Below, piece by piece: positions 1-12,900 of a DNA stretch of 64,000 bases. Below the pieces are notes generated by a model. That model did not search any database. It was not told the DNA's origin and saw only the letters and a program-made list of their open reading frames with translations. Origin of the DNA: Nilaparvata lugens (taxonomy: Eukaryota; Arthropoda; Insecta; Hemiptera; Delphacidae); NCBI RefSeq assembly GCF_014356525.2, contig NC_052509.1, forward strand, positions 30,150,436 to 30,214,435, read 5' to 3'. The stretch's first letter is position 1, and the number at the start of each line of letters is the position of its first letter. A program made the position numbers and the translations under genes.

Positions 1-24
1 ACAGAGGTTACTGATAATGATATT

Positions 25-1146
25 TTGCGCACTGTTTTAGAACTGAGAGGAATGTCTGCACCGGGTCATGATGGTATATCTACTACAATGTTTAAACAAC
101 ATATAAAATTATTTGTAAAGCCTCTAAAGTACATATACAACTTGAGTATCTCACAAGGCATTTTTCCAGATACTTTAAAGATAGCCAAAATTTTTCCACT
201 GTTCAAAAATAGAGATAAGTCTGAAAAGAGTAACTATAGAACGATTTCTTTGTTAAGTTTTTTTTCTTAAGTTAAACACTAGAAAAAATAGTTAAATAAC
301 AATTGAGTAATTACATTGAAACCAACAACATTCTAACTAACAACAGTTCGGTTTCAGGAAAAACAAAAATAGTTCTGATGCTCTTTTCAGCCTGACGCAA
401 GAGATTGATCAGGCTTCAAGTGTTAATCTGGAAAGTTCAGTAATATTTCTCGATTTGGCAAAGGCCTTCGATACTGTTGACCAACAAAAACTGCTGAAAA
501 AACTTGATTTTATTGGAATTCGTGATATTTCATATCAATGGTTCAAAAGTTATATTTCTGATAGAAAACAAATTGTTCAAATATTAGGAGTAGATAGTGA
601 ACCAAATGTAATAGAGTATGGTGTGGTCCAAGGAAGTACTTTGGGTCCCTACTGTTTTTAATCTATGTTAATAATGTGTCGAAAGTTCCAATCAAGGGAA
701 ATCTATTTTTATTTGCTGACGACACAGCAATACATGTGACTGGTAAAAATAAACAAGAACTTTACCAAAACGCTACATCAGATCTTCATCTCTTGAAGAA
801 ATGGTTTGATAATAACATATTGACTTTAAATATTGAGAAATCTAAATTCATAGGAATTTTTTCCAGAAGAAGGCAAGAATACAGAACTAATAACATCACT
901 CTACATTCTTGTACTGAACCTACCAATATACAATGTAACTGTGAATCGATTGGAAGTGTAGTAGCTTATAAATATTTAGGAGTAATGATAGATGAGAAAT
1001 TGAATTGGTCGGCTCATATTGCATTCTTGAAAAGTAAAATTCGCAAAGCCATTTACATTTTTTACCAATCACTAAAAGAGCTACGAAATATTTATTTTTC
1101 TTTTGTCCAGACACTTATTGAAGTGGGAATTTTAGCTTATGGGGGT
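25..1146 (+). pseudogene. LINE reverse transcriptase, broken (N-terminal and catalytic part)
   Basis: Fragments in three shifted frames give a reverse transcriptase that would copy the LINE RNA at the target site. Visible pieces, in order: the finger region (GHDGIS, NYRTISLLS) at 25-270; the palm region KAFDTVDQQKLLKKLDFIGI and QGSTLGP at 455-661; then FADDT (catalytic Asp pair) and the thumb at 676-1146. Frame changes fall near 270-455 and 661-676. The thumb contains a Cys cluster, HSC-x8-CNC, that recurs as HHC-x7-CDC in the LINE at 48.3-51.3 kb, which supports a shared family. At 1146 the frame runs into the inserted element and resumes at 3352. Confidence 0.85.
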
Positions 1147-3347
1147 TGTGCCGGGCACTCTTTTCAATTCAGGCCTTTTTCCAAGTTATAATAGTAAATT
1201 TAATACGAAATAGACTAGAGCCATTATTGTGAGTTAGCGAAATAAATTATTTTCTCTCTCTATTATGAACGGCCATGACTTCGAGTTTCCCATGATAGAT
1301 ATTTAAAAATTGTGGCTCCGAGTCGTCGAGGAATGTAGATTATGGAATTATCTCTAAAACTTAGCCTTCCTGGCGCGACATAAAGTGCGATAAGTTGGAA
1401 AACAGCAAGCAATGAAATTATAACAAACTACCGATTTTGCAGTTACTATTTGGTCCAAAGGCTCTAGAAGCCACGCGACGATTGGTCAAATCAATTCCCT
1501 TCGCCCAATAGGAGACCTGTTTCTAAATACAGTAGTGGGGATTCCCCAGTCGAGAGACCAGATTACGTTTCGGAGGACACTTTGCTAGGAGCACTACGAG
1601 AGTAAAGATGTAGTCATCATGTTTCGCCCTTTTTGGGCAAGTTTATTTCATTAGTTAATGTAGGAGCTAGTTTTATTTTTATTGAAGTTTAAATTTTCTA
1701 GTAGTGCCATGTCCTGAAAGGTTTAATTGTGTTTCTTCTCCATGTATGAATAATTGTTTCTTCAAATAACCGCTAAGGTACGTAAAATAAGGTTAAAATA
1801 TAATTTAGGGAATTTAATTAATTGAAACTTCAATCAAAGAGTATTTTATCAACAAAGCCTGTTAATTTTCAAGTTAATAATATTGATTGAGAATAATCCT
1901 TTTGATTTTATTAGTGATGGAAGATACTTATAAATTTTTTCTAAAGAAGTATAGAAAATTTTCAGTTACGTTACATTTAAGTTATTGTTTCTGGAGATAT
2001 ATTATCGTAGAGTATTGCTGAAATTTTTAAGATTATGTTCATATTGAGTTTATGACATTTTATAATTTATATTTTTCAGACTCTGTTTTCTTATGTCATT
2101 AAGGCTTTCGAATTATTTAGTAAATTTTTATGAGAGAAATCTTAATAGACGAAGAAGAAAGTTTTTCTTTTCCATGAAATTAATATTAATAAACGTTGGC
2201 TAGCGCACAAGTTTCCAACAATACTAGTCGAGCTACTATATGAAAAATTATATTTGATTTCGCAAACCAAACGAAAAATATCATATATAAGTTAGCATCA
2301 TTTCAATCTGAATTATTCCTTTCCTAAGAGTATTATATCAATTTATATAAAAGTTAACATCATAATTAATGAAGTATTCATTTTTCTAAAAGCATTATAT
2401 TAATTTATTTCGAGTGTTTTCATAAATGTTGCATTGTATATTAATGACACTCTGGCAAGTAAATTCGTTTTAATTCAATCTTAAATTTTGAGAATGAAAT
2501 CAGAACGTCAAGATAAAATCTAAATTAAATAACAGAATAAACTCCTGTTTTAGCTTTTGATGAATTGTAGGAAGAGTTAGAAATTAATGCTGTAATACAT
2601 TTATTTACAGCGGTTCATGTGTGTCCCCAAACCAACTTCTTGTACTACCACCCCTTTGGTTCCGCAACTTTATGTAACACCGCTTCAAGACACCCGTTCA
2701 GACTACAGGTCTAGGGACGTAAGAGGACGTTGCCGTCAAGCCAAATTCAACCGGTAAAAGCTCACCGCCAAAAACAAGGTACTGTAACCCCGACGATAAA
2801 GCAACGTACAGACCAACGAAAGTGCAGTGTAGTGAAACAAAGGTTCATTCGAGAATGTCAATCAGAAGTGGGGATTCAAAATTATTATGAAATGGGTTAT
2901 ATGGGTTACTATCGACGAAACTTGGGTTCAACGGGCTCTTCTTTCTTGAGTAATTCCATGTTGAAATTAACTTGTTATTTGATGACTGATATTGTTTGGT
3001 TTTGTGACGTATTGCTATCTAATCGGGGATAGTAATGCCCCCCCGAATCAGATGAAGAAAGTCACCAAAGTAACATGAAATTGTTGTTTCTGTTGTTCGA
3101 TTTTAGTTGCCAATGTTTGTTGAAGCTGTTTGTATTTTTCAATTATTTCAAATTGTAGTGTTATTCTATAGTATAAACCTATTAAATCAGGCATGGCAAG
3201 ATTAATTGAAGTTTTCTTGACTCTAGCCCGTTCACCTGCATGAATTAGGTATTGACTCAGGTATTTTCTAGATGTGTCGACCTATTTCTAAATTCTAAAT
3301 TTTATTCAAAATTATCTTCTTTATCCTCTTTTAAAAGGTCAGGCACA
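1147..3347. mobile_element. Solo-LTR-like insertion inside the LINE, 2201 bp
   Basis: The segment begins TGTGCC and ends GGCACA, so it has the TG...CA ends and short terminal inverted repeat of an LTR. It is flanked by the direct repeat GGGT (1143-1146 and 3348-3351). Leaving out the segment and one GGGT makes the LINE reading frame continuous, so both borders are well placed. It holds no recognisable retroelement protein, which suggests a solo LTR left by recombination between two LTRs. At 2.2 kb it is long for an insect LTR. A DNA transposon with a 4-bp target duplication is the main alternative. The 100-codon ORF at 2730-3032 resembles nothing I know. Confidence 0.62.
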
Positions 3348-3351
3348 GGGT

Positions 3352-3774
3352 GCCTATAAAACATTACTAAAACCCTTGGAAGTTACACAGAAATCTTTTA
3401 TTAAAACAGCATTAAGGAAACGTATACGCACTCCTACTGATGAAATTTCTGAAGAGCTCAATGTTCTAAGTATAAGGCAAATTTATGTAAGAAATATATT
3501 GTTATACATAATAAATTGAGGGAGAAAATAATTGAGCACAGCTATCGAACTCGTTCGTGAGAAGCAATAGGAATCCAAGTTCCAAGGCTAGTCAAAACTC
3601 ATTCCACTACTAATACTTATTATATAGCACACACTCTGTATAGAAATCTGCCTGAAAATCTATGTAATACCGAAGGTAAATTCAAATATATTTATAAAAA
3701 AAATGTTAATGACTGGTTTAAGGAGATTGGGAGGACAAATATAGAAGTGATAATTCATTTATTGTATAAATAAA
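3352..3774 (+). pseudogene. LINE ORF2 C-terminal fragment
   Basis: This continues the reverse transcriptase fragment that stops at 1146. It includes LSIRQIYVRN, which matches LSVRQLYIQA in the LINE ORF2 at 48.3-51.3 kb, and a terminal NVNDWFKEIG. A frameshift lies near 3520 and a TGA interrupts at about 3565. It is the C-terminal tail seen in CR1/Jockey-group ORF2 proteins, downstream of the thumb, with no RNase H domain. It is non-functional. Confidence 0.75.
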
Positions 3775-4195
3775 GCAAATGTCGTGTAATGATAGTCCAA
3801 ATTTAACTCTTAATGTTTACATCTTTTATACTTGAAATCCTTTAAACTTCAAATTTTCTCTGATATTAATACCTGGTTTACCCAAGAATGTGATAGATGC
3901 AAGTATGGGGACAGTCCGACGTTAGCCAATCATCGCCAAGACCCTCTTCCACACACAGGCTTTGCCTTTGTGGAGAGTTTTCATAAAGTTTTTTAAAATA
4001 TAATGTTGTATTTTTTGGAGATACGATATGATAGCAACTAGATCTAGTTATAATGATTAATTTTTCAGTTCAACTGTAAGTTTTATTCATGATTGTTTGG
4101 TTGCAGAAGATGTAACGTTGTTGTATAATATGAATATTTGTACCATGAAATCATGATTATAAAAAACCAATTTGATTTGATTTGATTTATTAGAA

Positions 4196-7100
4196 AGTAC
4201 TTTTCAATTTCGATTTATCTTTCATTTCTCATTGAACATGTTTCGAATTGAATAATTGAGAAGTTTGAGAAATTTTATTTCCCAATGCTATTTTAAAGAC
4301 CGGAACAGGAAATTATGCCTATACCGTGGAAGTCAGAAAAAGAAGAAGAAGTTTGAAAAGGAAAAATATTCCTCAGTTCTCTCATAATATATACTACTAT
4401 ATTCAAATCACTTGGTGCAGTTGACATTTTGTTCATTACATTTTATAGTATGGTGTGAATAAAGTTCAATAGAAGTTTGAAGTAGCACTGCGTAATGATG
4501 TGTGTTGGGCAGCGGAAAATCGTACAAAAGAGAGGTTGTTAAATAGGATGTATGAAAAAGTTGAGTGGCAGTTGTAAAAATAATAACCGTACTCGACTTG
4601 CCGCAACCGCAGTACAAATACACATACTATCACGAAGGTTACTATGTCACCATTTGTGTGAGTGCGTCCAGGTAGCAAACAACGCGGCCAGGAAATACAG
4701 CCTGCTGTGCAACTTGGAGAGTAAACAAGACCAGAAGATAAAGATAGCCTTCGGACCTCTTCTTTACTCTTGTGGGAAGTTGGCAACAACAAAAAAGTGA
4801 AACAGCTTTGCGGAGCCTGTGACCTCAAAACCCTTTCGCTCACTTCCACCAACTTATATAAACCCCTCAAGGGTCGAGTTAACCGGGGGCGCGACCTGAA
4901 ACCCTTCCCCCCCCCCAAAAATCACCAACACCGATCTCCTCGGTAAATGGCTTTGCCACAAAAAAGAAATTACGGACGCCAATGAATGAAGAAGAAGATG
5001 TAGAGTATTCGTCCTCTTTTTTCGACTTCATATTCGTTTATGTTTCGACATAGTCAACAACATAAATCATATCTTGCGCCTTCATATGAATGGATGGACT
5101 TTCTTCTGAGCGTATTAAGAACTCACCGCTTAAGAAAAACTTTAATCTACGTTCAAATATTTGATGTGTGATACTATAGTTCGTTTCTAAATAATACAAT
5201 TGAAATAAATAACAACGATAATTGGATGCTGTTCTTCTTGTGGAGTCTATTCCTTATCATATTTATGTTGACAATCACTCTTGCGATCAGAATTTCACCG
5301 TCAATCGCTTTTGAAAGGACAATAAACGAGTTTCCAGGACTTCAAGTGATGACAAATAATGATTCATTAGCTTCTGATTACCTCAAAATATCTATTATTT
5401 CATATTATCCATAAACCACACGGGATGTGACTCATGACACAAAGAAAGTTTCCCCAAACTCAAAATATTGATACCGGTATCAATTTTTTCATATTGCTAT
5501 TATATGAAAAGTTATTTTAATAAGTGAAGTTCTCCATACAAGATCGTCATCCCTTCCAGTTTCATTTTCACACTTCTAAAAACACCAGTTTCAAGACGTG
5601 TGGACTAACGCTGAAACAAACCCTTGCTGCTGCAACATAAAGTAATGCAGTAAAGAAACGGGAGAGGTGAATGAACTATATCGGTTGATGGTTCCAAGGA
5701 TAGACTGTTCAATCACAAATTGAGGGAGCACATTGACAACACTTGAAAGAGGTTCATGATTCTAGAATGATAAATACAATTCCAAGTTATAACTATGAAA
5801 TTTTTGTCTTGATGATTGCAGATTACCCACTCCCACTCCCACTCTGCACAACAACATGCATTTAACACATCAGAGATAACACAGCAGCAACATACACACA
5901 TTCAACACAGCAGCAGCAATACACAACATATTTCATTCAAAGAAGCTGAGCTGAAGACTTTAGATAATGAGGTACGAAACTCGCGATACAGCTACATTGC
6001 GGTTAGACGGCAACAATTGCCGTGACGTAGATAAACAGTCAAGTCAGTCGTCGACAGTTAGAATGTTAGAATGTAACTGAAACACTGACAAGTTGAAATC
6101 TAAACAGTGATAACGACTAAGTGGGCGTGGCCTGCGTTCAGAGTGGAGTCGTCAGTCGACTAAGCAGAACACGGAACAAGTAGCGGCGGCTGTACAGTCC
6201 TGATATTCGGCTAGGTCAAAGGTACATTGCCGCCTGTATCTTGCTTTGCTTGCGGGCCACCAATAAAATGCTAATGCTGCATAAACCACTGTTGCTCTCG
6301 ACATCGGTGACATTCTGTAACATATTGTCTCAGCCTCCTTCCTCCCACCTACGATCTGTTTTCCCCGTCTTATTCCTTTATTTCTAAATCGCCCTGTTAT
6401 ACCCGAACACGAGGCATGTGTTGCTGCCTGTGCTGCTGCTGCCTACATGAACTGCCTCACAAGCACTTTTCCTTCCACCGCCTACTACTGGAACCAAACC
6501 ATTCTTTCTTACTCTCAACAATCGATACATCTGTTTCACTCACTTGAGTGAACGTTTCATTCTTTCTCATTGTGTCTAATTTTAATGATAGGTTATGTTT
6601 GGATGGTTTTGGTTTTGGCTTTGAATGGATAAAATTTGATCAACTTTTGCTTGGTATTACAACTCTACCTGAAATAATTATTCGTTGTGCTCGAGACCAT
6701 TGTCTCCAACTTAATCAATAAATTCATCTATGAACTCCCTATACAAAATAATGAAATTCAAATCATGTGAGACAACTCAATAGGAAGACTAGTAGGTAAT
6801 CATAGGAGGCAAATTGTGAGAGATGAATCGATCGGCTATGAAATAGAAGTTTCCAACAGAGAATTCTACTAGTAGTTTTCAAATCCTTTTCAGGTGGAAG
6901 CAGATCCTATAATAGATTAGAAATTCTTGGAGATTCTTCATTCCACCAAGATAAGTTTTCAAATTCAACAAATGGCATTTGTCTTTGATTGTGGTTCAGT
7001 TACACATCTATGATTCTTTGATCATTGCTATAGGCTATAACGCTATATCGGAGCATTCAATCACAATAATGCTATTGTTTTATCTTGATATAGCTGTTGT

Positions 7101-7400
7101 TTATGGAGTAAGTTTGAGTTTCTTCTCACGTTTTGAAATTTTCAATCATTAATACAGTATGTTCTAGTTATTAGTGATGATTTAGTGAAGTATTCTTATT
7201 TAATTTGGTTTCCAACTTTTTTAAATTTCTAAATTCCTAGTTTATAAATATTTTGGACTCAAAATTGAACAAAAATCGTGAAGCGTAAACATAACCTACT
7301 TTTGAACAATTTCTATCTAAATTTGGGAAAGGAACAGTTTTGGGCTTTAAGACTGTTGTTCCTTTCTCATTCATAGTTGAGAATGATATTGTAACCTGTC
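4196..7400. other. Anonymous DNA, no supported gene
   Basis: I see no conserved coding sequence here. Open frames at 4466-4918 (minus) and 4552-4800 (plus) overlap each other and lack domain features. A C run at 4906-4916 and CA/CAG-rich low complexity at 5826-5935 account for other open stretches. The interval 6000-6350 is richer in G+C than its surroundings and could be regulatory or the first exon of a host gene, but nothing proves that. Confidence 0.5.
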
Positions 7401-7404
7401 TATC

Positions 7405-7600
7405 AATGTATCTATATATATACAAAAGCGAAATGGTACTCACTCACTGACTGACTGACTGACTCACTCACTCACTCACTCACTCGCAGAACTAAAAATC
7501 TACCGGACCAAAAACCAAAAACGTTCAAATTTGGTATGTATGATGTAACGTTATTTTTTTTATAACGTGTGCCCTGCTTGGCTACAGTCGGTAGAGCAAA
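7405..7600. repeat. Dispersed repeat end with CTGA/CACT microsatellite
   Basis: A 'ctatatatatacaaaagcg' start is followed by a tandem run of CTGA and CACT units (about 7439-7485) and then an 'accggaccaaaaaccaaaa' block. A related start with CACTGACTCACTGA occurs at 22905-22960. This looks like the terminal region of a short non-autonomous element (Helitron-like or MITE-like), but no border or hallmark terminus was found. Confidence 0.45.
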
Positions 7601-10550
7601 GATTTGGATGAAGTATAATGCCTTTTGTGATTCCTGAGAAAATGATAGTACCAACTTCTTACCAGCTCTCCCAGGAGCCCAAACAGTTCTCTGCTTTCGC
7701 TGGCTGCAAACGTCGTCGGCCGCTTCAACAGTAATTTAACTACTAATTTCCGAATCATTCTTAAATTTCTTAATTTTATTATTTTTTTGTACTTTGCTTT
7801 CTTCAAGATTTTGACTTGCTATTAAATTATTCATGTTTAAATAACGTTTCCATCCTGTAGCCTACATTTTATTGGTTATGACTTTGGCTGGAAATTGTAA
7901 TATTAATTTTGAAATATTTTTATTCCAATATGAATGGTACTAGTATGAATATTTTCAGTACCGTACTTCTCCTTATGCTGTATCTTACTGTATTATTTAA
8001 AATATATAAGTTAGATCGACAGTTTGTGTGATTTTTAGTATAGGTCCTTTCACCAAAAATCAAAATCTCGCTATGCCAAAATGAACTAAGTTGAATGTTG
8101 GTGCCAGAGTGAACCAAGTTCGGTTTTCTAAACATATTTTTTCCTCCACTAGTAACATGCAAAGTCCCTGAATTGAAATTTCTTGCTCATTCTTGGAAGA
8201 AATATGTATAAATTGCTTATAAATTTTCAAAATAAACATACCATGAATATCGAGTTTATAAAATGGATTTCACTTACAACAATCAATACTGAAAAAACAG
8301 AAGAAATGACTTGGTTCACTTTGGCATCAGTCCCTCCAGTTCACAGTTCTTGTGACTGATTTGTTGTACTCGACAAATATAGATGCAGTAGAGATAGATA
8401 GATATAAGGGCTCTGATTATCGTACTAGACGATGCGGTACCGCCACTAATGCCACCCGCCACCATTCACCAAAGTGGTCAGCAATTAAAAATGACACCGA
8501 GTGGAATCAAAGGCGATACTCAATCACAATATCTTATAAATTCTATTAATTTATGTTGCTGCAACTTAATACTATGACCTTCGAGATTCTTCAAATCAGA
8601 TGTGTCAGTACTGGATAATTTATATAAATCTCGGGAACGTATTATTTCCAAAGATTTGATAATCAATGCCATATATCGCTGATTTATCTAACTTATTCGG
8701 TGAAGAATATAGTTGGCTGGTAATCTTAATAATATTTCAATACAGGTAACAAAATAGACTATAACAAGATTGGTCATGCATGGAGATAGGATAATAAATA
8801 AAGGGTACACCATTCAAATATACATACAATATAATTACATAAAATATCAACTATTGAATAAAATATAGAGCAACAAGTATAAAAATAACAAAAGAACAAA
8901 TATATACTGAAGAATATCACAGATAGCCCACTAATGTTTGACTTTTCTTTTAGCACGAAATATTACCATGAGCTTCTTTGATCAGCAATCATATGGTTTT
9001 GAATTATACAGCTCAGTTATCGACTTGCTGTTGCTTGTCGAATGAAAATTATAAATCTTCTTCCCAACTTAATATAAATAATTAAATATAAATTATAAAC
9101 TAACTCAAGGCTAGGGTTCGGCCTCTGGTGGAAATCAGATAAACCAATTTATCTTATGAACATGAGCTTCATTAAAATCTTTATAATTTACTGATAAGAA
9201 GAATGGTTAAGTGAGCATATAATATAATATCAAAAATTAATAGGCTAAATATTTCATTTGTGCATACTTAAACATGTAAATCTTATAGATTGTTCTTAAT
9301 AAAATTCCCTTTATGTTTAATGACTTGCATAAGTTTGATATTAATTTCAATATTTAAATAACCTTTCGTTGAGCTAGCTTCATTTAATTGTAATTTATTC
9401 AAAGCACTAAGGGCCCCCTTGATAACTTTTTAATTACATTCACGTGTCGATTTTCACAAAGTATGATGGCGATCTGGATTCTTTCGATGTCCTAGGCCTT
9501 TCTGGTGGACTGATATCGTCTTCTCCAATGGGGATATTTTAATAAGGCGACTCACGTCTTACTACGACCTCACTGAGTCTCATGAAATTAATTTTTGAAT
9601 TCAAACTTAGATTTTTTAAAAACATACAAATATTTAAAAAGGGATCTTGTGCTTTATAAATTGGTGGCTGATCCCGGTGACCTCTGACAAGCAAGTAGGC
9701 TTTGATCTACCCCTATTCTTTCCACGACCATACTTTAGTATTTTCAAATTTGCATATCATTTGAATATTCAATTCTAATTGGAGCTGGTCCTAGCCTCAC
9801 TACTATGCAATAACATGATTCGAAATAGTCCGTGCCAATCTGCTAGGTTATTGCATAAAGATAAAATATTATATTTTCTAATTATTCATTTTATATATGT
9901 TACATAAACTGGGTATCGTATAGTTTACAAATCCTCATCATTTATATAATAAATAATGTATATTTTTGAATTAACTCGCTTTTACCGCCGGTCAGTTACT
10001 GTATTTTGATTGGCTTATTCTAAAATTACAAATGTATTCATGCGCCGAGTAGGATATACCACATTTCCTTAATATTTTCATTTATTTTACACATGTTGTC
10101 CATGCTCGTATGATATAATAAATATTTTTGTATTTTTAAAATGGTTTTCCTTTTACATTAACATGCCATGCTTGTTACCAATCCTCTGATCACATTTTAA
10201 GCGAATGCTATTTGTATGCAACTAAATTTGCCACAGGTATCTGGCTAATTCTCAATTTATACGGCTTGACCGATTATTTAGGTTGCCGACAAGTAAGTAT
10301 CATAGAACCTAACCTCAAAAATTTATTATTTTATATTATTAAAAAAATAGCAATAATATTCTCCTTTCCATTTGGCTGTTCAAAACTGTAGCCTGGATAC
10401 CCGCTATTATCTAATCTCGAGTTTGTTGACCTCGCACCCGGCGATAGCAATGCAGCTGTTTGCTTGAGACCTATGAAATCTTTTCATTAAGTGACTTTGC
10501 TAGCTATTCAAAATTATAATCTTACAATGTTCAGTTGGCCCTTTGGAGGC
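7601..10550. other. Anonymous AT-rich DNA, no supported gene
   Basis: Only short shadow ORFs are present. No splice-linked exons, tRNA-like cloverleaf or transposase motif was recognised. Confidence 0.5.
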
Positions 10551-10876
10551 GCACTAAGAAATATTTTGGCAATATTTTTACTCCAAGGGTGGTTTTTAAG
10601 GGTTCAAAGTTCGTCTTTTAGCATGTATATTCTTCTTATTCTCTCAATTATAATTGAAAAATGTCCATACCATATGTTAGTATAGAACTATAATCTAGAT
10701 AGAGTACCTCTTCGAAACAGTTGTTAACTGGTAACTAAATTAATAATTTTGTCAGGTTGGCATTAAGTTGAGTTGACTTTGTTAGGTTGGCACCAAGTTG
10801 AAGATTGAAATGCATTTATCGCGGAAAAATTGATTGGGCACTGCTACTTCAATCAGAGCTTTTCCTGGGAATATTA
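10551..10876. repeat. Dispersed repeat family A, copy 1
   Basis: About 325 bp that recurs with scattered substitutions and small indels at 23013-23352, including shared blocks such as 'gggtggtttttaa', 'ttcaaagttcgtctttcagc' (one base differs here) and 'aggttggcaccaagttgaag'. It has no coding content. The next segment, 10886-11046, is not shared with the other copy. Confidence 0.85.
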
Positions 10877-10885
10877 TATTACTAG

Positions 10886-11046
10886 CCTTCAGGCTCGCTT
10901 CGCTTGCCCTATCCGTTTAGCCAGACGTTTAGTCTGGACCCCCGACTGGATCGTCCTAACATATGATCGCCCTACAAATGAAAAATGCAGGCGAGCGAAG
11001 CGAGCCTGCTGATCTTATTCTTGGACGATCTAGTCGGGGGTCCAGG
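10886..11046. repeat. Interleaved inverted repeats, GC-rich
   Basis: Two arms and their complements lie in the order a, b, a', b'. Arm a (10890-10909, core GGCTCGCTTCGCTTGCC) pairs with 10987-11009. Arm b (10934-10956, core CTGGACCCCCGACTGGATCG) pairs with 11022-11045. A small palindrome, CCAGAC...GTCTGG, lies at 10921-10937. The segment is much richer in G+C than its flanks. It may be the end of a transposable element; the order would form a pseudoknot-like fold rather than one simple hairpin. Confidence 0.7.
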
Positions 11047-11059
11047 AGGCGGAGCACCC

Positions 11060-12900
11060 CATATTTTTTTTTTAAATATTAGGTATTGTTAAAGAATAAT
11101 TGATAAAATTATTCAATGGAATATACAATTTTGAGGAAAGATGATGGAGTATTATTTTACATTCTATCAATTTATTATTTCTAATTGATATTGAAGATGA
11201 ATCCATCAAATGTGAATCAATCTGTGGTTTGACAAATGTAATATAGATGTAGCTCAAATCTCATATTTGAAAATTGAGACGGAAAAAAGAGCAGACTCTG
11301 TTTATGACATAAAACGCCTCATTCAATTACCAGTTACTCAGGGCGACCCGCCTTGGAAATGGAGGTCTAATTGATTGGATCATGCGATTATTTGCTGATA
11401 GCTCCCTCCTTCTCAGCCACCACGAGGCGCTCACATAACTCGCGTCAAATCGTACCACTAAATCTCAATTACTCCACTGCCATCAACATAATATTTCCCA
11501 TCTTGCTGTCAACTAATGAGATAGAAGTCTTCAAAGCGCCAATTACGAATTAAGAAGATTAATTTTCAAATAGTAAGTTACGGCTTTGTTATCATTCATT
11601 GAAGTGACGTTGTAGACTGCCGTCGAGGCAAGAAGGCCGTAATGAATATTTGTACGGGTTGGAAATCTCTTATCGCGGTAATTGAATCCGCAAAGACCGG
11701 GCTAATCATGGCCGAGGTTCATGCTTTACCTCTCAGCCACCCAAATGTACTGAACTATCTACATATTTCAACACTACTCCTCCATGATGCAGGAGAAACT
11801 AGATTATACTATGATAATGTACTTTTATCACGTTCAACACCAACACATTCACGTGTTCAGGATATATGAAGGACTTGGAGGGATGATGAAAGGGTTCAGC
11901 AATGAATATTCCCAGTACTGTGTTTCAAATTCTCTATCATCTGAAGCTGATAACAGAATACAATCCAATATTACAACTACTTTTTTATTATTATCACTTA
12001 TTTATTCAGTATATTATACTGGTCATGGCTAAGAATAGGTTATCATGTCTAAATCTTGATATATAAATCTGATATAATATAAAATCTGTCTTTAGAATTC
12101 ATTTAAAGCAGAAAACTCGTTCAAGACATAAAAGTGAACAAATATTCTCCGAAACAAGTCTACTACTAAAATAGTAGTGTACGAGCTACTTGTTCAGTTC
12201 AGATTTTCCTCATGGCTGCAGCTGAATCAGATTACCTTCAGATGCCTTCTCGTTATCTCTGAGACAACAGAAGGCTCCAACTACACTAGCAAGAATAGCT
12301 AAACCAGCTCCGTACTAGTCTGCTGGATCTGCTGGTCTACTTAATTGAATTTAGGTCACATGTATAATAGCCTCCTCAAGTATACTCATTTTTCTATTGG
12401 CAGTAAGTTTTGATTTCTCTCACATATTTAGCCTTGAAGCGTGCAATCCAAGAATACCCAGACTGTCGCTCAAGCTATTCTCTACTCAAACTGGAATATT
12501 CATTTTACTCATTACAGAATTAGAGCCAGAGAAACTTCTACACTAGATTGTTTATTCAGAGGTAGAGCATACAGTTCAATTATTTATTCTATTCAAATTG
12601 TCTCAGTGCAAACAGCATCATATTATAAATTAATATGGAGGATAGGCATTATTTCGACTAGCTGTCCATCATCGAATCACAAGCTTATGATTACAAAACA
12701 TAAGATTTGTAATAATATAATTTGTGTCATGTGCTTTTACAATGTTATCCTGCTATTTATCCAAAAACGATAGAGAAGCGTCAATTTATCGCTCAACTAG
12801 CTTCATATGTAGAATGGTTTCTAGAATATTCAAGCACAAATAATGCAATTTCTGGTGAAATCGTTTGTTGGTTCTTGTAGAACATACGGAAGACTGGCCA
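11060..12900. other. Anonymous DNA, no supported gene
   Basis: Several ORFs of 60-110 codons occur in overlapping frames without recognisable motifs. The interval ends at the start of the gypsy LTR; the last bases before it, GCCA, may be a target-site duplicate. Confidence 0.5.

Larger units (their letters stand above)
1..4190 (+). mobile_element. CR1/Jockey-group LINE, 5' cut by window edge, split by a later insertion
   Basis: A non-LTR retrotransposon copy. The reverse transcriptase fragments (25-1146) and a C-terminal fragment (3352-3774) belong together, because both match successive parts of the ORF2 protein of the LINE at 48296-51292 in this window. The insertion at 1147-3347 separates them. 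The copy ends in a short run of GATTT units (about 4170-4190), as LINEs of this group often do. It has at least two frameshifts before the insertion and stop codons after it, so it is dead. The endonuclease and 5' end lie outside the window or are missing. Family placement at the group level is firm; the exact clade is not settled. Confidence 0.85.

Noticed and set aside
2730..3032. 100-codon ORF in the solo-LTR-like insertion
   Set aside because: No retroelement or other motif; its length is not surprising by chance.
4466..4918. 150-codon minus-strand ORF
   Set aside because: No domain, odd composition, and overlapped by another ORF on the plus strand; no splice or conservation signal.
9650..9740. 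Stretch that at first sight resembled a tRNA gene
   Set aside because: No consistent acceptor, anticodon and T stems and no clear A/B box pair could be drawn.
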